From Asterias rubens (taxonomy: Eukaryota; Echinodermata; Asteroidea; Forcipulatida; Asteriidae): a stretch of 64,000 nt of DNA. The position numbers were made by a program, and so were the translations under genes. The stretch covers positions 2,730,501-2,794,500 of the forward strand of contig NC_047062.1 of NCBI RefSeq assembly GCF_902459465.1, read 5' to 3'. The notes under the pieces are model-generated. The model saw only the letters and a program-made list of their open reading frames with translations, was not told the DNA's origin and searched no databases. This document shows positions 56,201 through 63,721 of the stretch, piece by piece. Positions within the stretch are counted from its first letter, which is position 1. Each line of letters starts with the position of its first letter.

Positions 56201-57182
56201 CCAGACGGAAAGTTATCCCAAACGGGTTTTGGTATTCTTTTCGGATAACTTTCCGTATGGCGCCACCACTTTATCACTCATTTTTACAAAAAGGGATATC
56301 TCATTGAGGTAAATTAGATACTATATTATTTCATATCGAATGAAAAAGTGGTGGCGCCATACGGAAACTTTTCCCCCGTTTGCATAACAAGTGCAACTAG
56401 CACCTAGTGGAGCCTTACGTGTTTCTAAGTTTGGGTCAAGCAAGGGAGAAGAGACTCTTCCTTTTACTTGTCAAGTCAAACCACAAACATTTTATCTAGG
56501 GACTGTTTACATCGGGCACAGAGAGGTGAAAGATTTGCCTCGATTTTAGGGACACCTAGAAAACAGGACGTCCTACGATAACCAGCCACCGTTGGTCTCC
56601 AGCTGAGACCAACGCCAACGGGGAGCGCGGCCTTGCATCATGCCTTGTTGGGGCGGAGGTAGCCCACCTTGTTGAGCTGTTAATGGCTCCGCTTTTAACA
56701 TCAGTCTTACAGTGTAAGCGGAGCCATTAACAGCTCAACAAGGTGGGCTAGGGCGGAGGCAAAGCGTGCACTGCACTGCTGGATTATTTATTTATTTATT
56801 TATTTATTATTTATTTGGCAATTCACATAAAAATACAAAAATTGTATACGTAAAGGATAAAACTCTTAAAAACATTAAATATATATATTAATTATATATA
56901 TACATCTGGATTGGAAAACATAAAAAAGGGAGATACATCAAGATATAAAAAAGGAGGACAGGCAGTAAAAGAGAAGACAAAGTAAAGTACTACACGACTG
57001 AGGACAACAGAAAGACAACAACAATCCAGATTAATTTATTACCTTTTCCGCTTTGGTCCAGGAACATGGCTGTACTTCACATGGACGTAATGAAGATATA
57101 AAACAGATGCAACAAAAAGACTACCAAATACTACCAGGGGAAATCCCACAAGCGAAGCTAGCAAGAGATTAAGCACGATCAT
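38205..57182 (-). CDS. CYP46A1: CYP46A1-like cytochrome P450, copy B, complete (13 exons)
   Basis: Exons on the minus strand: 57182-57043, 51145-51068, 50519-50438, 48897-48737, 47389-47251, 46636-46523, 44489-44255, 43091-43019, 42645-42561, 41066-40956, 40092-40007, 39061-38995, 38375-38205. Total 1542 nt = 513 residues plus stop, with phases agreeing at every junction; human CYP46A1 has 500. Features: N-terminal membrane anchor (LLLASLVGFPLVVFGSLF) and hinge HVPGPKRKS; I-helix AGQETT near residue 316; ExxR in KETLR (E373, R376); PSRF; heme loop FSLGPRKCIG with C450. It should be an ER monooxygenase of the cholesterol 24-hydroxylase family; the substrate is inferred. The intron after 44255 uses a GC donor (gcaaga); all others are GT-AG. 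Introns hold many repeats. A second possible first exon is at 53432-53287. Confidence 0.92.
39185..39380 (+). repeat. S3 tRNA-derived SINE-like repeat
   Basis: An A-box-like gtggccaagtggataagagc and a B-box-like gggtttgaatcctgg are about 60 bp apart, followed by cccgagcaagacacttaacc and a non-tRNA body. Arms do not fold into a true tRNA, so it is not called as a gene. Confidence 0.6.
39520..39782 (+). repeat. LINE 3' tail
   Basis: ggctttcgagtcacagtg and aatcctggccatcttag match the 3' region of the LINE at 27485-27545 (ggctttcgagctacagtg, gatcctggccatcac). It ends in (AAT)n. Confidence 0.65.
39785..39905 (+). repeat. S4 repeat copy
   Basis: Shares gggagctgagat and ggcccagtgaccaggggtaa with 63620-63720. 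Probably a SINE body. Confidence 0.55.
41560..41890 (+). pseudogene. LINE C-terminal fragment
   Basis: RRMRFAGHCYRNKDE, LWTPKHGRRKPGR and KMDTGLES in one frame, preceded by NIHWSQHMTN and NKVLYGNLPKLS in others. This is the zinc-finger-like C-terminus of a LINE ORF2. At least two frame breaks; followed by a (GCAA)n-like run at 41875. Confidence 0.7.
42900..42935. repeat. poly-C / poly-A run
   Basis: A run of C directly followed by a run of A in an intron of CYP46 copy B; assembly length here may be unreliable. Confidence 0.9.
43352..43712 (+). repeat. R1 family copy
   Basis: Full-length, from ttggtaactgtcaaagacca to ccaaaagtgtccactgcctc. Confidence 0.75.
43713..43950 (-). repeat. R1 fragment carrying a nested MITE
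   Basis: R1 sequence (tttgttattttgtgcatatg) is interrupted at 43797 and resumes at 43914 (tggtctttgacaattacca) after a duplicated ctg. Confidence 0.7.
43797..43913. mobile_element. R4 family MITE, 117 bp, with CTG target duplication
   Basis: Ends CCGTCGATTTCACAAAGAG and the complement CTCTTCC..TTTTGTGAAATCGACGG-type terminus are inverted. A CTG precedes and follows the element. Inside are taggact/agtccta-type repeats. Relatives are at 54340-54400 and 58990-59145. Confidence 0.75.
44035..44215 (+). repeat. S1 tRNA-derived SINE
   Basis: A-box-like tggtggtctagttggtaata and B-box gggttcgaacccc, followed by a body with ttttcacagagcttgggaaa and cttacacacatcggtgta. The body recurs at 48225-48560 and 60030-60290. 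Confidence 0.65.
44614..44985. repeat. R3 family copy
   Basis: Between aaagccattggaccctttcg and cgaaagtgtataatggcttt, with ttctcgctatcgagaa in the middle. Confidence 0.8.
45421..45627 (+). CDS. Unidentified coding-like fragment, antisense in CYP46 copy B intron
   Basis: A 68-codon frame ending in TGA at 45625 begins after a plausible acceptor (ccattcttacag). It includes HAFARTADSAANSAEHKL, TALECVNSLCKSVE and GGFYHFRLKKYI. Composition is protein-like (alanine and glutamate rich, probably helical), unlike the low-complexity frames around it. I do not recognise the family. It could be a terminal exon, a retrocopy remnant or part of an unrecognised transposon. There is no visible partner exon. 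Confidence 0.3.
   Translation, partial: TECNLKTLHAFARTADSAANSAEHKLQTALECVNSLCKSVECAQQMNARPETEVVSGGFYHFRLKKYI
45843..46216 (+). repeat. R1 family copy
   Basis: Full-length, ggacacaattagtaactggc to accaatagtgtccactgcct. Confidence 0.8.
46217..46450 (-). repeat. R1 family copy, partial, tail to tail with the previous one
   Basis: Starts ggtactggacacaattggta directly after the end of the previous copy and runs the opposite way, ending at acaagggtgttttttctttc. Confidence 0.7.
47445..47622 (+). pseudogene. LINE 3' end fragment
   Basis: Reads LWNSLPNNLKDCATLEQFKS then LKTLLFNHRSA, the CR1/L2 C-terminal pattern, followed by gtgctatataagaactgtta and (TTA)n. Confidence 0.75.
48225..48420 (-). repeat. 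S1 tRNA-derived SINE, minus strand
   Basis: On the minus strand: A-box-like cggtagtctagttggtaaga, B-box gggtttgaatccc, then the S1 body with gtatacagtgcttacacaca. Confidence 0.65.
48425..48560 (+). repeat. Tandemly doubled S1 body
   Basis: aaagtactgggagtatacag through tcaatgtaagggtaaa occurs twice in a row, with a ~55-bp period. Confidence 0.85.
49836..50228 (-). repeat. R1 family copy
   Basis: Full-length: aaaggcagtggacactattg to aaaggtgtccagtgtcttta. Confidence 0.8.
51629..51688 (+). repeat. LINE 3' tail
   Basis: cttaaacacccagcaaggtg and a tttattatta tail match the 3' end of the LINE at 4675-4740. Confidence 0.6.
51817..52139. repeat. R2 family fold-back
   Basis: acttggatcggtcgagttgg and ccaactcgtccgatcaaagg ends; the centre is shortened. 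Confidence 0.75.
53287..53432 (-). CDS. Alternative or relict first exon of CYP46 copy B
   Basis: ATG at 53432-53430 opens MIFLNLLLASLVGFPLVVFS, nearly the same as the exon at 57182 (MIVLNLLLASLVGFPLVVFG). It ends ..HVPEPKRK with donor gtgtag in the same phase (2), so it could splice to the exon at 51145. Upstream sequence (gatcatctcttatctgcttt) is also similar to that above 57182, so the copy includes 5' flanking DNA. The Pro-Gly-Pro hinge has become Pro-Glu-Pro. Either this is a second promoter with its own first exon or a decayed duplicate. Confidence 0.65.
53960..54062. repeat. 53-bp tandem duplication
   Basis: gagagcagttgttttgaaaa..gttgatactggtaactta is followed directly by a second, nearly identical copy. 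Confidence 0.9.
54340..54400. repeat. R4 family MITE fragment
   Basis: ctagtcctaagtttggacta and cctaactctttgtgaaatcg match the R4 element at 43797. Confidence 0.6.
54750..55580. mobile_element. ~830-bp fold-back element with an R7 copy inside
   Basis: The left arm (54760-54840: cagacagtttctctactcct, cgtcacgtgggggtgtttaa) is the inverse of the right arm (55490-55578: gtttaaacacccccacgtga, cagcgaaactgtctgaggta). Inside sits an R7 copy (55030-55210), and a further hairpin pairs gtcttggtgcaacatgttct (55371) with aagaaacatcttgcaccaag (55443). Confidence 0.7.
55030..55210. repeat. R7 family fold-back
   Basis: attaagggaataaaagtgta at left and cctcttttattcccattcat at right; inner acagggtcgttgccgtgtga / tcacacggcgacgacc arms. 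Confidence 0.7.
55610..55770. repeat. R7 family fold-back, shorter copy
   Basis: atgggaataaaagagacgtg and gctactcttttattccctta ends, with inner cagggtcattgcc / ggcaatgaccctg arms. Confidence 0.75.
56098..56374. repeat. 277-bp inverted repeat
   Basis: Two ~125-bp arms start ggaaaagttttcgtatggcg and end the complementary way, with gtggtggcgcca, gatatgaaataatatagtat and ttacaaaaagg-type blocks mirrored on both sides. The spacer is about 30 bp. The right arm has a ~12-bp extra segment. Confidence 0.85.
56660..56750. mobile_element. 91-bp hairpin element with 9-bp target duplication
   Basis: 35-bp arms, TAGCCCACCTTGTTGAGCTG.. and its exact complement ..CAGCTCAACAAGGTGGGCTA, around a ~21-bp loop. 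GGGCGGAGG stands directly on both sides (56651-56659 and 56751-56759). The second copy is at 58195. Confidence 0.85.
56785..56815. repeat. (TTTA)n microsatellite
   Basis: About 30 bp of tttatttatttatt. Confidence 0.9.
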
Positions 57183-57244
57183 CTTTTTATCTGCTTCCGC
57201 ACACCCCCGTGGCCGTACCAAAAATGACACTTTTCAGGAAGTTA

Positions 57245-57374
57245 GGCCGTGTCCGAAACGGCGAGTTCGGCTACAGCTACGGCTAGATCGCGCGCGTCTG
57301 CCTATTCTTTAACACTGGTAGACGCGCTGATCTAGACGTAGCTGTAGCCGAAGTCGTCGTTTCGGACACGGCCT
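57245..57374. repeat. Fold-back MITE (ggccgtgtccgaaacggcga)
   Basis: aggccgtgtccgaaacggcg and, inverted, gtcgtttcggacacggcct, with inner cggctacagctacggctaga / ctagacgtagctgtagccga pairing. Confidence 0.8.
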
Positions 57375-57415
57375 CATACAACTTGTATGTGATCACAGCT
57401 AGCTGTGACGTGTAT

Positions 57416-57461
57416 GACAGATGAGGCCACTTAGCATAAACGGGCAGTGGCCTCATCTGTC
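57416..57461. repeat. 46-bp hairpin
   Basis: gacagatgaggccact and agtggcctcatctgtc pair perfectly (16 bp) around a 14-nt loop. Confidence 0.85.
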
Positions 57462-58194
57462 CTAGGGAAAAAAAATACGGGAGCCGCGGTGCCCCACGTG
57501 ATAGTGTGATCACCTGACACGGAACCATAGATCACCCCCTCTTCTCAGCTCAGAGAAAGTCAATGTAAAGGTTGATATAGATTGTGATATTAAATAATAT
57601 ATGTAAAGGTAAGTGAATACTGCAGCTTACTTAGGTAGGCCCTACTTAAATAGTAGTATAACGGAAACATTTCCGTACATTTTGGGCGACAATATTTCTG
57701 AAAATAATCGCACTCGCTGTTTATTATGAACATGATGAACGGATTTCGGCGTCTTGTTTTGGGACACTCCATTTTAAAAAGAGGTTATAACCATTGCTAA
57801 AAAGAAAGAAACACATATTTGCCGTTAAATTTATTTCTCTATCACTCTCAGGATTGAAAACAGTACAGCACAAATATCAAATTTCATGAGTAATTTCAAT
57901 TGTAATGTTAGTTAGGAATAAATTAGTGGCAACAAAAAAACGAACGTTTACAATTACAGCCATGACAGCAGGGTTTCTTTGACTTTGAGAAAACGGTTTC
58001 TACCAAGGCCAAGCGTGCTGGCTCCTACACACAGTTCAACACCATGGTAAATTTCAGCGGTGTTCAGACAACTCCCCCGTCGGACAACTTGACATTTGGA
58101 CAAATTGACGTTTGAGACAACTCGACCGTTCGGACAAGTCAAAGGATTGTTTATATTCTAATTTATTCCTCCATGATTCAACCATCCAGCAACT

Positions 58195-58253
58195 TAGCCC
58201 ACCTTGTTGAGCTGTTAAAAGCGGAGCCATTAACAGCTCAACAAGGTGAGCTA
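58195..58253. mobile_element. 59-bp hairpin element with 9-bp target duplication
   Basis: A shorter relative of 56660-56750: 24-bp arms (TAGCCCACCTTGTTGAGCTG.. / ..TCAACAAGGTGAGCTA) around an 11-nt loop. CCAGCAACT lies directly on both sides (58186-58194 and 58254-58262). Confidence 0.85.
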
Positions 58254-58338
58254 CCAGCAACTAGACTTACTCGACTTAATAAGACCAAGAGAAGTCAACG
58301 GATGGCCATGGCAGGGCCTAAGCACGGGGCGCACACTT

Positions 58339-58400
58339 GTTGCGATAGCGTAACCCTCGACCTCCCGACGCCGTCGGGAGGAGGGTTACGTTATCGCAAC
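58339..58400. repeat. 62-bp near-perfect hairpin
   Basis: gttgcgatagcgtaaccctc and gagggttacgttatcgcaac pair with one mismatch; the middle ctcccgacgccgtcgggag is itself self-complementary. Confidence 0.85.
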
Positions 58401-58760
58401 TAGGCACGCACAGGCCCCGCCCAGGGTGGGGGGCGTACTGTGCTTGGTGCATGAGAAAAGTGACCCCCGGTGTTGGGGTGGATGCGTTTGTCTGGGTTGG
58501 GCTGAGCAGGCTCGCAGGCCAGGGGATATTACTCAAAGTGAAAATTAATGAAATATTGTCTGTATGCAACATTGTCCAAATCTTTTTTGTTTTAAACGAT
58601 TCTAAATTTTTAGCGAAAAATAAGGAATTTTGTTTACAAAGGATTAGTAAGTTTTTCTATTTTCTTGTAAGGATTTTGTTGCCGTACTGATTGTATTGTT
58701 ATAGTTTTACCTTTTATTTAAGTTATTGTGTTTCTTTCCCACAAAATTTAATTTCTAGCA

Positions 58761-61700
58761 ATGGTTGGCGTGACATTTCAAGCATGTATTGCCTTCTTAT
58801 TTTTCATCGTAACTTCTGCTGAAGTTTGGTACCAGCCTGAACAAATTCACTTATCTGCTACAGGTAGGTTATGCCGACTTATTATTTTTCTTCTTGTATT
58901 CTCAGAAACATCATTCGACAAAGACTTGCGTCCGTTGTCGCCCTGCCTCAAATTGTAATAATGGGCGCACTCCTGGAGTCGCCACCATCACCTGAGGGGT
59001 AGATTTTACAAAGAATTAGGACAAGGTCTAACTTAGGACTAGTCCTAAGAGATATCAAAAACGTGTAGCTAGTCCTAAGTTAGGACGAGTAACTTGTCCT
59101 AACTCGAGATAAGACTAGTCTTAACTCTTTGTGAAATCCACACCAGGTCTCTTTCAATTGCTGTTCTTTTCAGTTCTCCTACACTTATATTTGACACTTA
59201 CATGCAAGTAATTTTTTCTCACTGTCCATAACTTGTGGCTTAATGGCAGTGGACACTTTTGGTAGTTACTCAAAATAATTATTAGCATAAAACCTTACTT
59301 GGTAACCGTAATGAGTAATGGGGAGAGGTTGATAGTATAAAACATTGTGAGAAACGGCTCCCTCTGAAGTATCGTAGTTTTCAAGAAAGAATTAATTTTC
59401 CACGAATTTGATTTTGTGACCTCAGATTTATATTTTGAGGTCTCGAAATCAAGCATCAGAAAGCACACAGCTTGGTGACAATGATGTTTTTTCTTTCATT
59501 ATTATCTCGCAACTTCGATGACCGATTGAGCTCAAATTTTCACAGGTTTGCTATTGCATTTTTTTTACAAAAATGAGAAAATACAGAATTATATCAACGG
59601 GAGTAAACATTCACAAACATTCAACAAGTTAGTAAACAAACTTAGTAAATAGAAATCCTGAAGTATTAAAAATGCAATAAGGTCTAAAATCTAAAATACA
59701 AAACATTATTAAGTATAAGGCTATCGTCTAAAGTGGGATTCAAATCGAGGTCCATAGAAGTAGAGGCATGCAAGAAACCACTCAAAGCTAAACAAAATGC
59801 CTTGGTTACCACTGTACGTCCTTGGTTCCTCTTCCTCCTAGTCCCTGTACAGAATATGGTGGTACTCGGATACATTTTGTATTTGTTAGAGTTTGCTTTT
59901 CAAATCATTCTTTTAGTTGATAGATTTTATTTCTTTTAGTTGATAGATTTTATAGCCGGTGGCTATAGGCAGTTCAAATCCTATACGTTAGCAGCGATTA
60001 CTGCAACGGTTTAATAAATGTTATTTTGTTCACAGAACTCGGGTAAGTACTGACTATACAGAGCACATCAGAACACATTGGTGTAAGGTTAAAAACAAAT
60101 ACTCTTTATCCAAAAGTAGCATCTATTAAATTGTTGCGGTATCCACTGCTAACACGACTTGCTTGAAAGTGATGTAAAGGTCGTGGGGGTTGAATCCCAG
60201 CCGAGTGACTTGTCTGTGGATTTTCACAGAACTCAGCAAAGTACTGAGAATACACATTGGTGTAAGGGTAAAAACCAAATTATATCATTATAATTGTACG
60301 GCCAAGTAAAAAATAATACCAAAACGAGAAGCGTGAGGGCCCTTTTTTTATTTTATTTTTTCAAAGGTCGCTACCAAGTATTTTATTTGAAATTGGCCAC
60401 AACACAGAAAATTTGTCTTTAAAAAAAGGCAAATATAGAAGTAGTAAAAAAAAGTATACAGCCTCAAAAACAGATGCGAGAGGGGACGATCAACTGGTGG
60501 TTTTTGTATTTGGCCTAATTTATCTTTTTCTACATTCCACAGGTCACCCGACTGAAATAATAGTAACATGGAGTACTTTCAATGACACCGAATCACAGGT
60601 TCAGTTTGGAGTGACTGCGGCCAAATCCACATCTTCAGGTTCAAGTACAAAATTTGTAGATGGCGGTCCAGAAAAACACACACAGTTCATCCACCGGGTG
60701 AAACTAACCAAGTTAAAACCTGGAACCAAATATGGTAAAACATTTTTTTCTCTTTCATGCTTCTTCAAAAAAATAAGCAGGATACTTGTCCCAGATTGTT
60801 TATGTGACAATAGAATATGTTGAAAACTTCAGTCACTTTTACGCTAAATAGGATAGAGACAATTTGTTCAACTTTGGCTGCAGCACGCACCAGTGAAGGG
60901 CAGGGCCCAGTTTCATAGCGCTGCTTAACGGTAAGCAAATTAGCCTGCTTACTGTAGCAGAAAAATTTGCTTAAGCCTTAGCGTATTTCACAGGTTAGCA
61001 GAAAAGTTGGGCGGCCATATTGCGTTTTTACCGTGGAATTGCATTGTGACGTCATTTATTTTCGTGCGGTAAGCACCGGAAGGTTAGCATACCTTTTCGT
61101 GTGCTTACAGTTAGCAGCGCTATGAAATAGAAATTACACAGTAAGCACAAAATCGGCCGCTAAGCAGCGCTATGAAATTGGGCCCAGGGCAGCCCAGTGT
61201 CTCCTACCAAATCTTGTGGTCTAGACCCTATGCCAACCTACCTACTGAATATGTGTTTACCAGAGGTCGCCCCTGCTATCACTCATTATAGTCAACCAAC
61301 CTTCAAAACTGGAATTATTGTTCAAACCTCTCTGAATGACCGTTAGGTTCGACTAGTATTTACAAAGTCTGACTTGGACAAAAACCTTAACAGCTAACCC
61401 TAACCCTAAATCTCAACTGTGGAGCATTGATGTTTATTTTGGTTTTATAAGCCATCCTGTGCAATCTGGAGCATTCGATAATGGTTTTCTCTTGAAACAA
61501 ATTGAGAAATCTGTGCATATCGGTAGATTTTTTCGCTGTGTTTTTCAGCCCGAAACGCTAGCTTGTGCATGAGCTCCAAGAACCCTGCAATCTCATTACC
61601 TATCTACCCTACTAATATGTTAGACTCTTGTTTCCAATTAACATATCCAGTTTATCGTTGTGGAAGTAACAAAGGTTGGAGTTCACTCTTCTTCTTTACT

Positions 61701-62873
61701 GCCCTGAGAGATGGCACTGACTGGAGCCCTCGCTTGGTCATCTATGGTGACATGGGAAATGAAAATGCGCAGTCGTTAGGACGCCTTCAAATTGGAGCTC
61801 AAAAAGGATCCTTTGATGCCATTTTGCATGTTGGTGAGTTACAAACTTTGTGCATTAGCTGGGATTGTCTTAGGTATGGTACCAAGTCTTCTTTTGATAC
61901 TTCTCTTAAAGGAACACGTTGCCTTGGACCGGTCGAGTTGGTCTATAAAAAGTGTTTGTAACCGTTTGTTACAAAAAATTTGACTCCCATAAATAGCCGA
62001 CCGTGTTAGTCAACGAGGTAAAAGGAAAACCACGCATTTTCGAGGCATCTTTTAAAACATCTTTCCAACCATATGCATTTTAAAACTAACGGTTACAACT
62101 GCTATTCAAAGACCAACTTGACCGGTCCAAGGCAACGTGTTCCTTTAAGGGCAACCTCAAACCCAGGGGTGGTAAAATTTGCTAGAAAAGGAATTGCGTC
62201 AAAATTCTTACTTTTTCACAGCGCATACTAAAGCATCCTACATACTGCCCATGATAGCGAGACAAAAGACCAATCAGATTAAGTCTGCAAGCAGATTTCC
62301 GTTGCTTCCAGAGTTGCACATTACTCGAGCGGGATTTGAACCAACGAACCTGCCGCTTACCAGGTTGTATCGTAAACTTAGGGTGTAATCCTTTGCTACA
62401 CAAGATTGTGTGGCTTCTGTCTGGCACCCCTGAACAAAGATATTGACAAAATAGGGAAACCCCCAACATAGGGCCGGATAGCTCAGTTGGTAGAGTGCCG
62501 GTGTGGCAGGAGATTCTGTCCCTCATATGGCGAACTGTATACAAACTTCTTCTGATAGCGCCCTCTTTTTAATCCTCCTCCTTCAGCCCGTGTTAATTTC
62601 CCATAAAGGGGACAGAATCTCAGCGGGACAGATTTCCATATGACACCGGCTCATCAATCCGGAGGTCATTGGTTCAAATCTCGCTCTTGTCAATTTTTTC
62701 TCTGTTCAACGCAAATGGCCTAAAAAGAGCTCACTTTTCTTTGTACTAGGTGATTTTGCATATGATTTTAACAATAACAACGGCCATGTTGGTGATGATT
62801 TCATGAGGCAGATAGAGCCTGTTGCAGCTTACGTTCCATACATGACCGCTGTCGGGAACCATGAAGTTGCATA
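58761..62873 (+). CDS. ACP7: ACP7-like purple acid phosphatase, copy B, first four coding exons
   Basis: Exons: 58761-58863, 60543-60734, 61651-61833, 62750-62873, with phases 1, 1, 1, 2 and good GT-AG sites; the gene continues past the right edge. ATG at 58761 opens a signal peptide (MVGVTFQACIAFLFFIVTSA) followed by EVWYQPEQIHLSATG. Exon 2 is almost identical to copy A (192 bp in both). Exon 3 carries the metal motif IYGDMGNENAQ; exon 4 has GDFAYD and GNHE. The remaining ligands (GHR, HEH) would be in exons beyond the window. Role as for copy A: metal-dependent acid phosphatase of the secretory route. Exon 4 is 9 bp longer than in copy A (VPY present, as in vertebrate ACP7). It is head to head with CYP46 copy B. 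Confidence 0.88.
58990..59145. repeat. R4 family MITE
   Basis: gattttacaaagaattagga at left, cttaactctttgtgaaatcc at right, with several aggactagtccta blocks inside. Confidence 0.75.
59243..59560 (-). repeat. R1 family copy
   Basis: aatggcagtggacacttttg through aattttcacaggtttgctat; the last ~90 bp are missing. Confidence 0.75.
60030..60290 (+). repeat. S1 SINE and extra S1 tail
   Basis: A second full unit has the B-box-like gggggttgaatccc and body ttttcacagaactcagcaaa. A tail alone (cacagaactcgggtaagtac) precedes it. Confidence 0.55.
60907..61190. repeat. R8 family fold-back, complete
   Basis: gggcccagtttcatagcgct at left and its inverted match agcgctatgaaattgggccc at right; inside are gcaaattagcctgcttac and gtgcttacagttagcagcgc. 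Confidence 0.8.
61909..62146. repeat. R2 family fold-back, shortened
   Basis: aaaggaacacgttgccttgg and caaggcaacgtgttccttta ends; part of the left interior is missing. Confidence 0.8.
62405..62700 (+). repeat. S2 tRNA-derived SINE, interrupted
   Basis: Left part: cccctgaacaaagatattga, then ggatagctcagttggtagag (A box). Right part: tcatcaatccggaggtcatt and ggttcaaatctcg (B box). A 144-bp insert at 62502-62645 splits the tRNA-like head. Confidence 0.7.
62502..62645. mobile_element. 144-bp insert in S2 SINE with CCGG duplication
   Basis: CCGG precedes (62498-62501) and follows (62646-62649) the insert. Ends start tgt and finish aca; agattctgtccc near the left recurs inverted as gggacagaatct near the right. 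Confidence 0.7.
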
Positions 62874-62986
62874 GTAAGTAAATATAAAGATGGATAATTG
62901 CCTTTCATGAACATAACGAAACCCAACACTCTTCGTGGATGAAAATTTATCCCACAGCCTTTCGGAGCATTGCCAAGGGGCATTAA

Positions 62987-63235
62987 ATACACTGGACACT
63001 ACTGGTAATTGTCAAAGACCAGTCTTCTCACTTGGTGTATCTCAACATGCATAAAATAATCAACCTGAGCTCAATTGGTTGTCCAAGTTGCAAAATAATA
63101 GTGAAAGAAAAACCACCCTTGTCACACAAAGTTGTGTGGATGCTTGATTTTGAGATCTCAAAATGTGATTCTGAGGTCTCAAAATCAAATTCGAGGTAAA
63201 TTACTTCTTTTTCGAAAACTACGTTACTTCAGGAT
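62987..63235 (+). repeat. R1 family copy, truncated
   Basis: acactggacactactggtaa to gaaaactacgttacttcagg; cut by LINE-like sequence. Confidence 0.75.
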
Positions 63236-63300
63236 TGTTAAACACCATTCAATCATTTAGGAAGCTTTTAAAGACACACTTATTTTCAACTTAGTAGTAT
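63236..63300 (+). pseudogene. LINE 3' end remnant
   Basis: Reads FRKLLKTHLFST then stop, the extreme C-terminus of CR1/L2-type LINEs. Confidence 0.45.
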
Positions 63301-63417
63301 TCTTTGTTTTTTATGTTGGATCCTCCTTGTTCTGGAATGATACTCTATCTGACGAGGTCTGATGCTTATCACAGCACTGTGATAATGAAAAAGCACTTAT
63401 AATTCTGACTGTAGGAA

Positions 63418-63560
63418 ACCCCAAACAGATATATTGACATAAATAGGGAGACCTCCAAAATTAGGGCTAGAAATTAGTTGGTAGAGTGCCTGCATACCAA
63501 TCCAGAGGTCGCAGGTTCAAATCTCATTCTACTTAATTTGTGTTTCTGCAACCACAAATG
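63418..63560 (+). repeat. S2 tRNA-derived SINE
   Basis: atattgacataaatagggag, A-box-like agttggtagagtgcctg, then ggtcgcaggttcaaatctc (B box). Confidence 0.65.
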
Positions 63561-63619
63561 AGCAAAATCTCAGGGGAAATTTCCATCATGACAGTCTTTA
63601 TACCAAGTGAGCGTTATGT

Positions 63620-63720
63620 AAATAAGGGAGCTGAGATGGTTTAGTGAGTGTATTAAGGAGTGAATTAAGGCCCAGTGACCAGGGGTAATAATGTGAAGTG
63701 CTTTGGGACGCACTATATAA
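63620..63720 (+). repeat. S4 repeat copy
   Basis: ggcccagtgaccaggggtaa followed by gtgctttgggacgcactata; relative at 39785. Confidence 0.6.
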
Positions 63721-63721
63721 A

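Larger units (their letters stand above)
57183..58760. promoter_or_regulatory. Head-to-head region between CYP46 copy B and ACP7 copy B
   Basis: About 1.58 kb separates the two start codons. It must hold the upstream regions of one or both genes, but I cannot point to a TATA box or start site. Much of it is made of fold-backs (57245-57374, 57416-57461, 58195-58253, 58339-58400). An acceptor-like atttctag just before the ACP7 ATG suggests that its true 5' exon lies within or before this region. Confidence 0.4.

Noticed and set aside
56885-56905. atatatatattaattatatata as a promoter
   Set aside because: Simple AT repeat with no transcript evidence.
61393-61408. Telomere-like ctaaccctaaccctaa
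   Set aside because: Only two to three units; too short to be meaningful.
62480-62700. A tRNA gene with an intron
   Set aside because: The 144-bp interruption has a target duplication and other S2 copies lack it; this is a SINE with an insertion.
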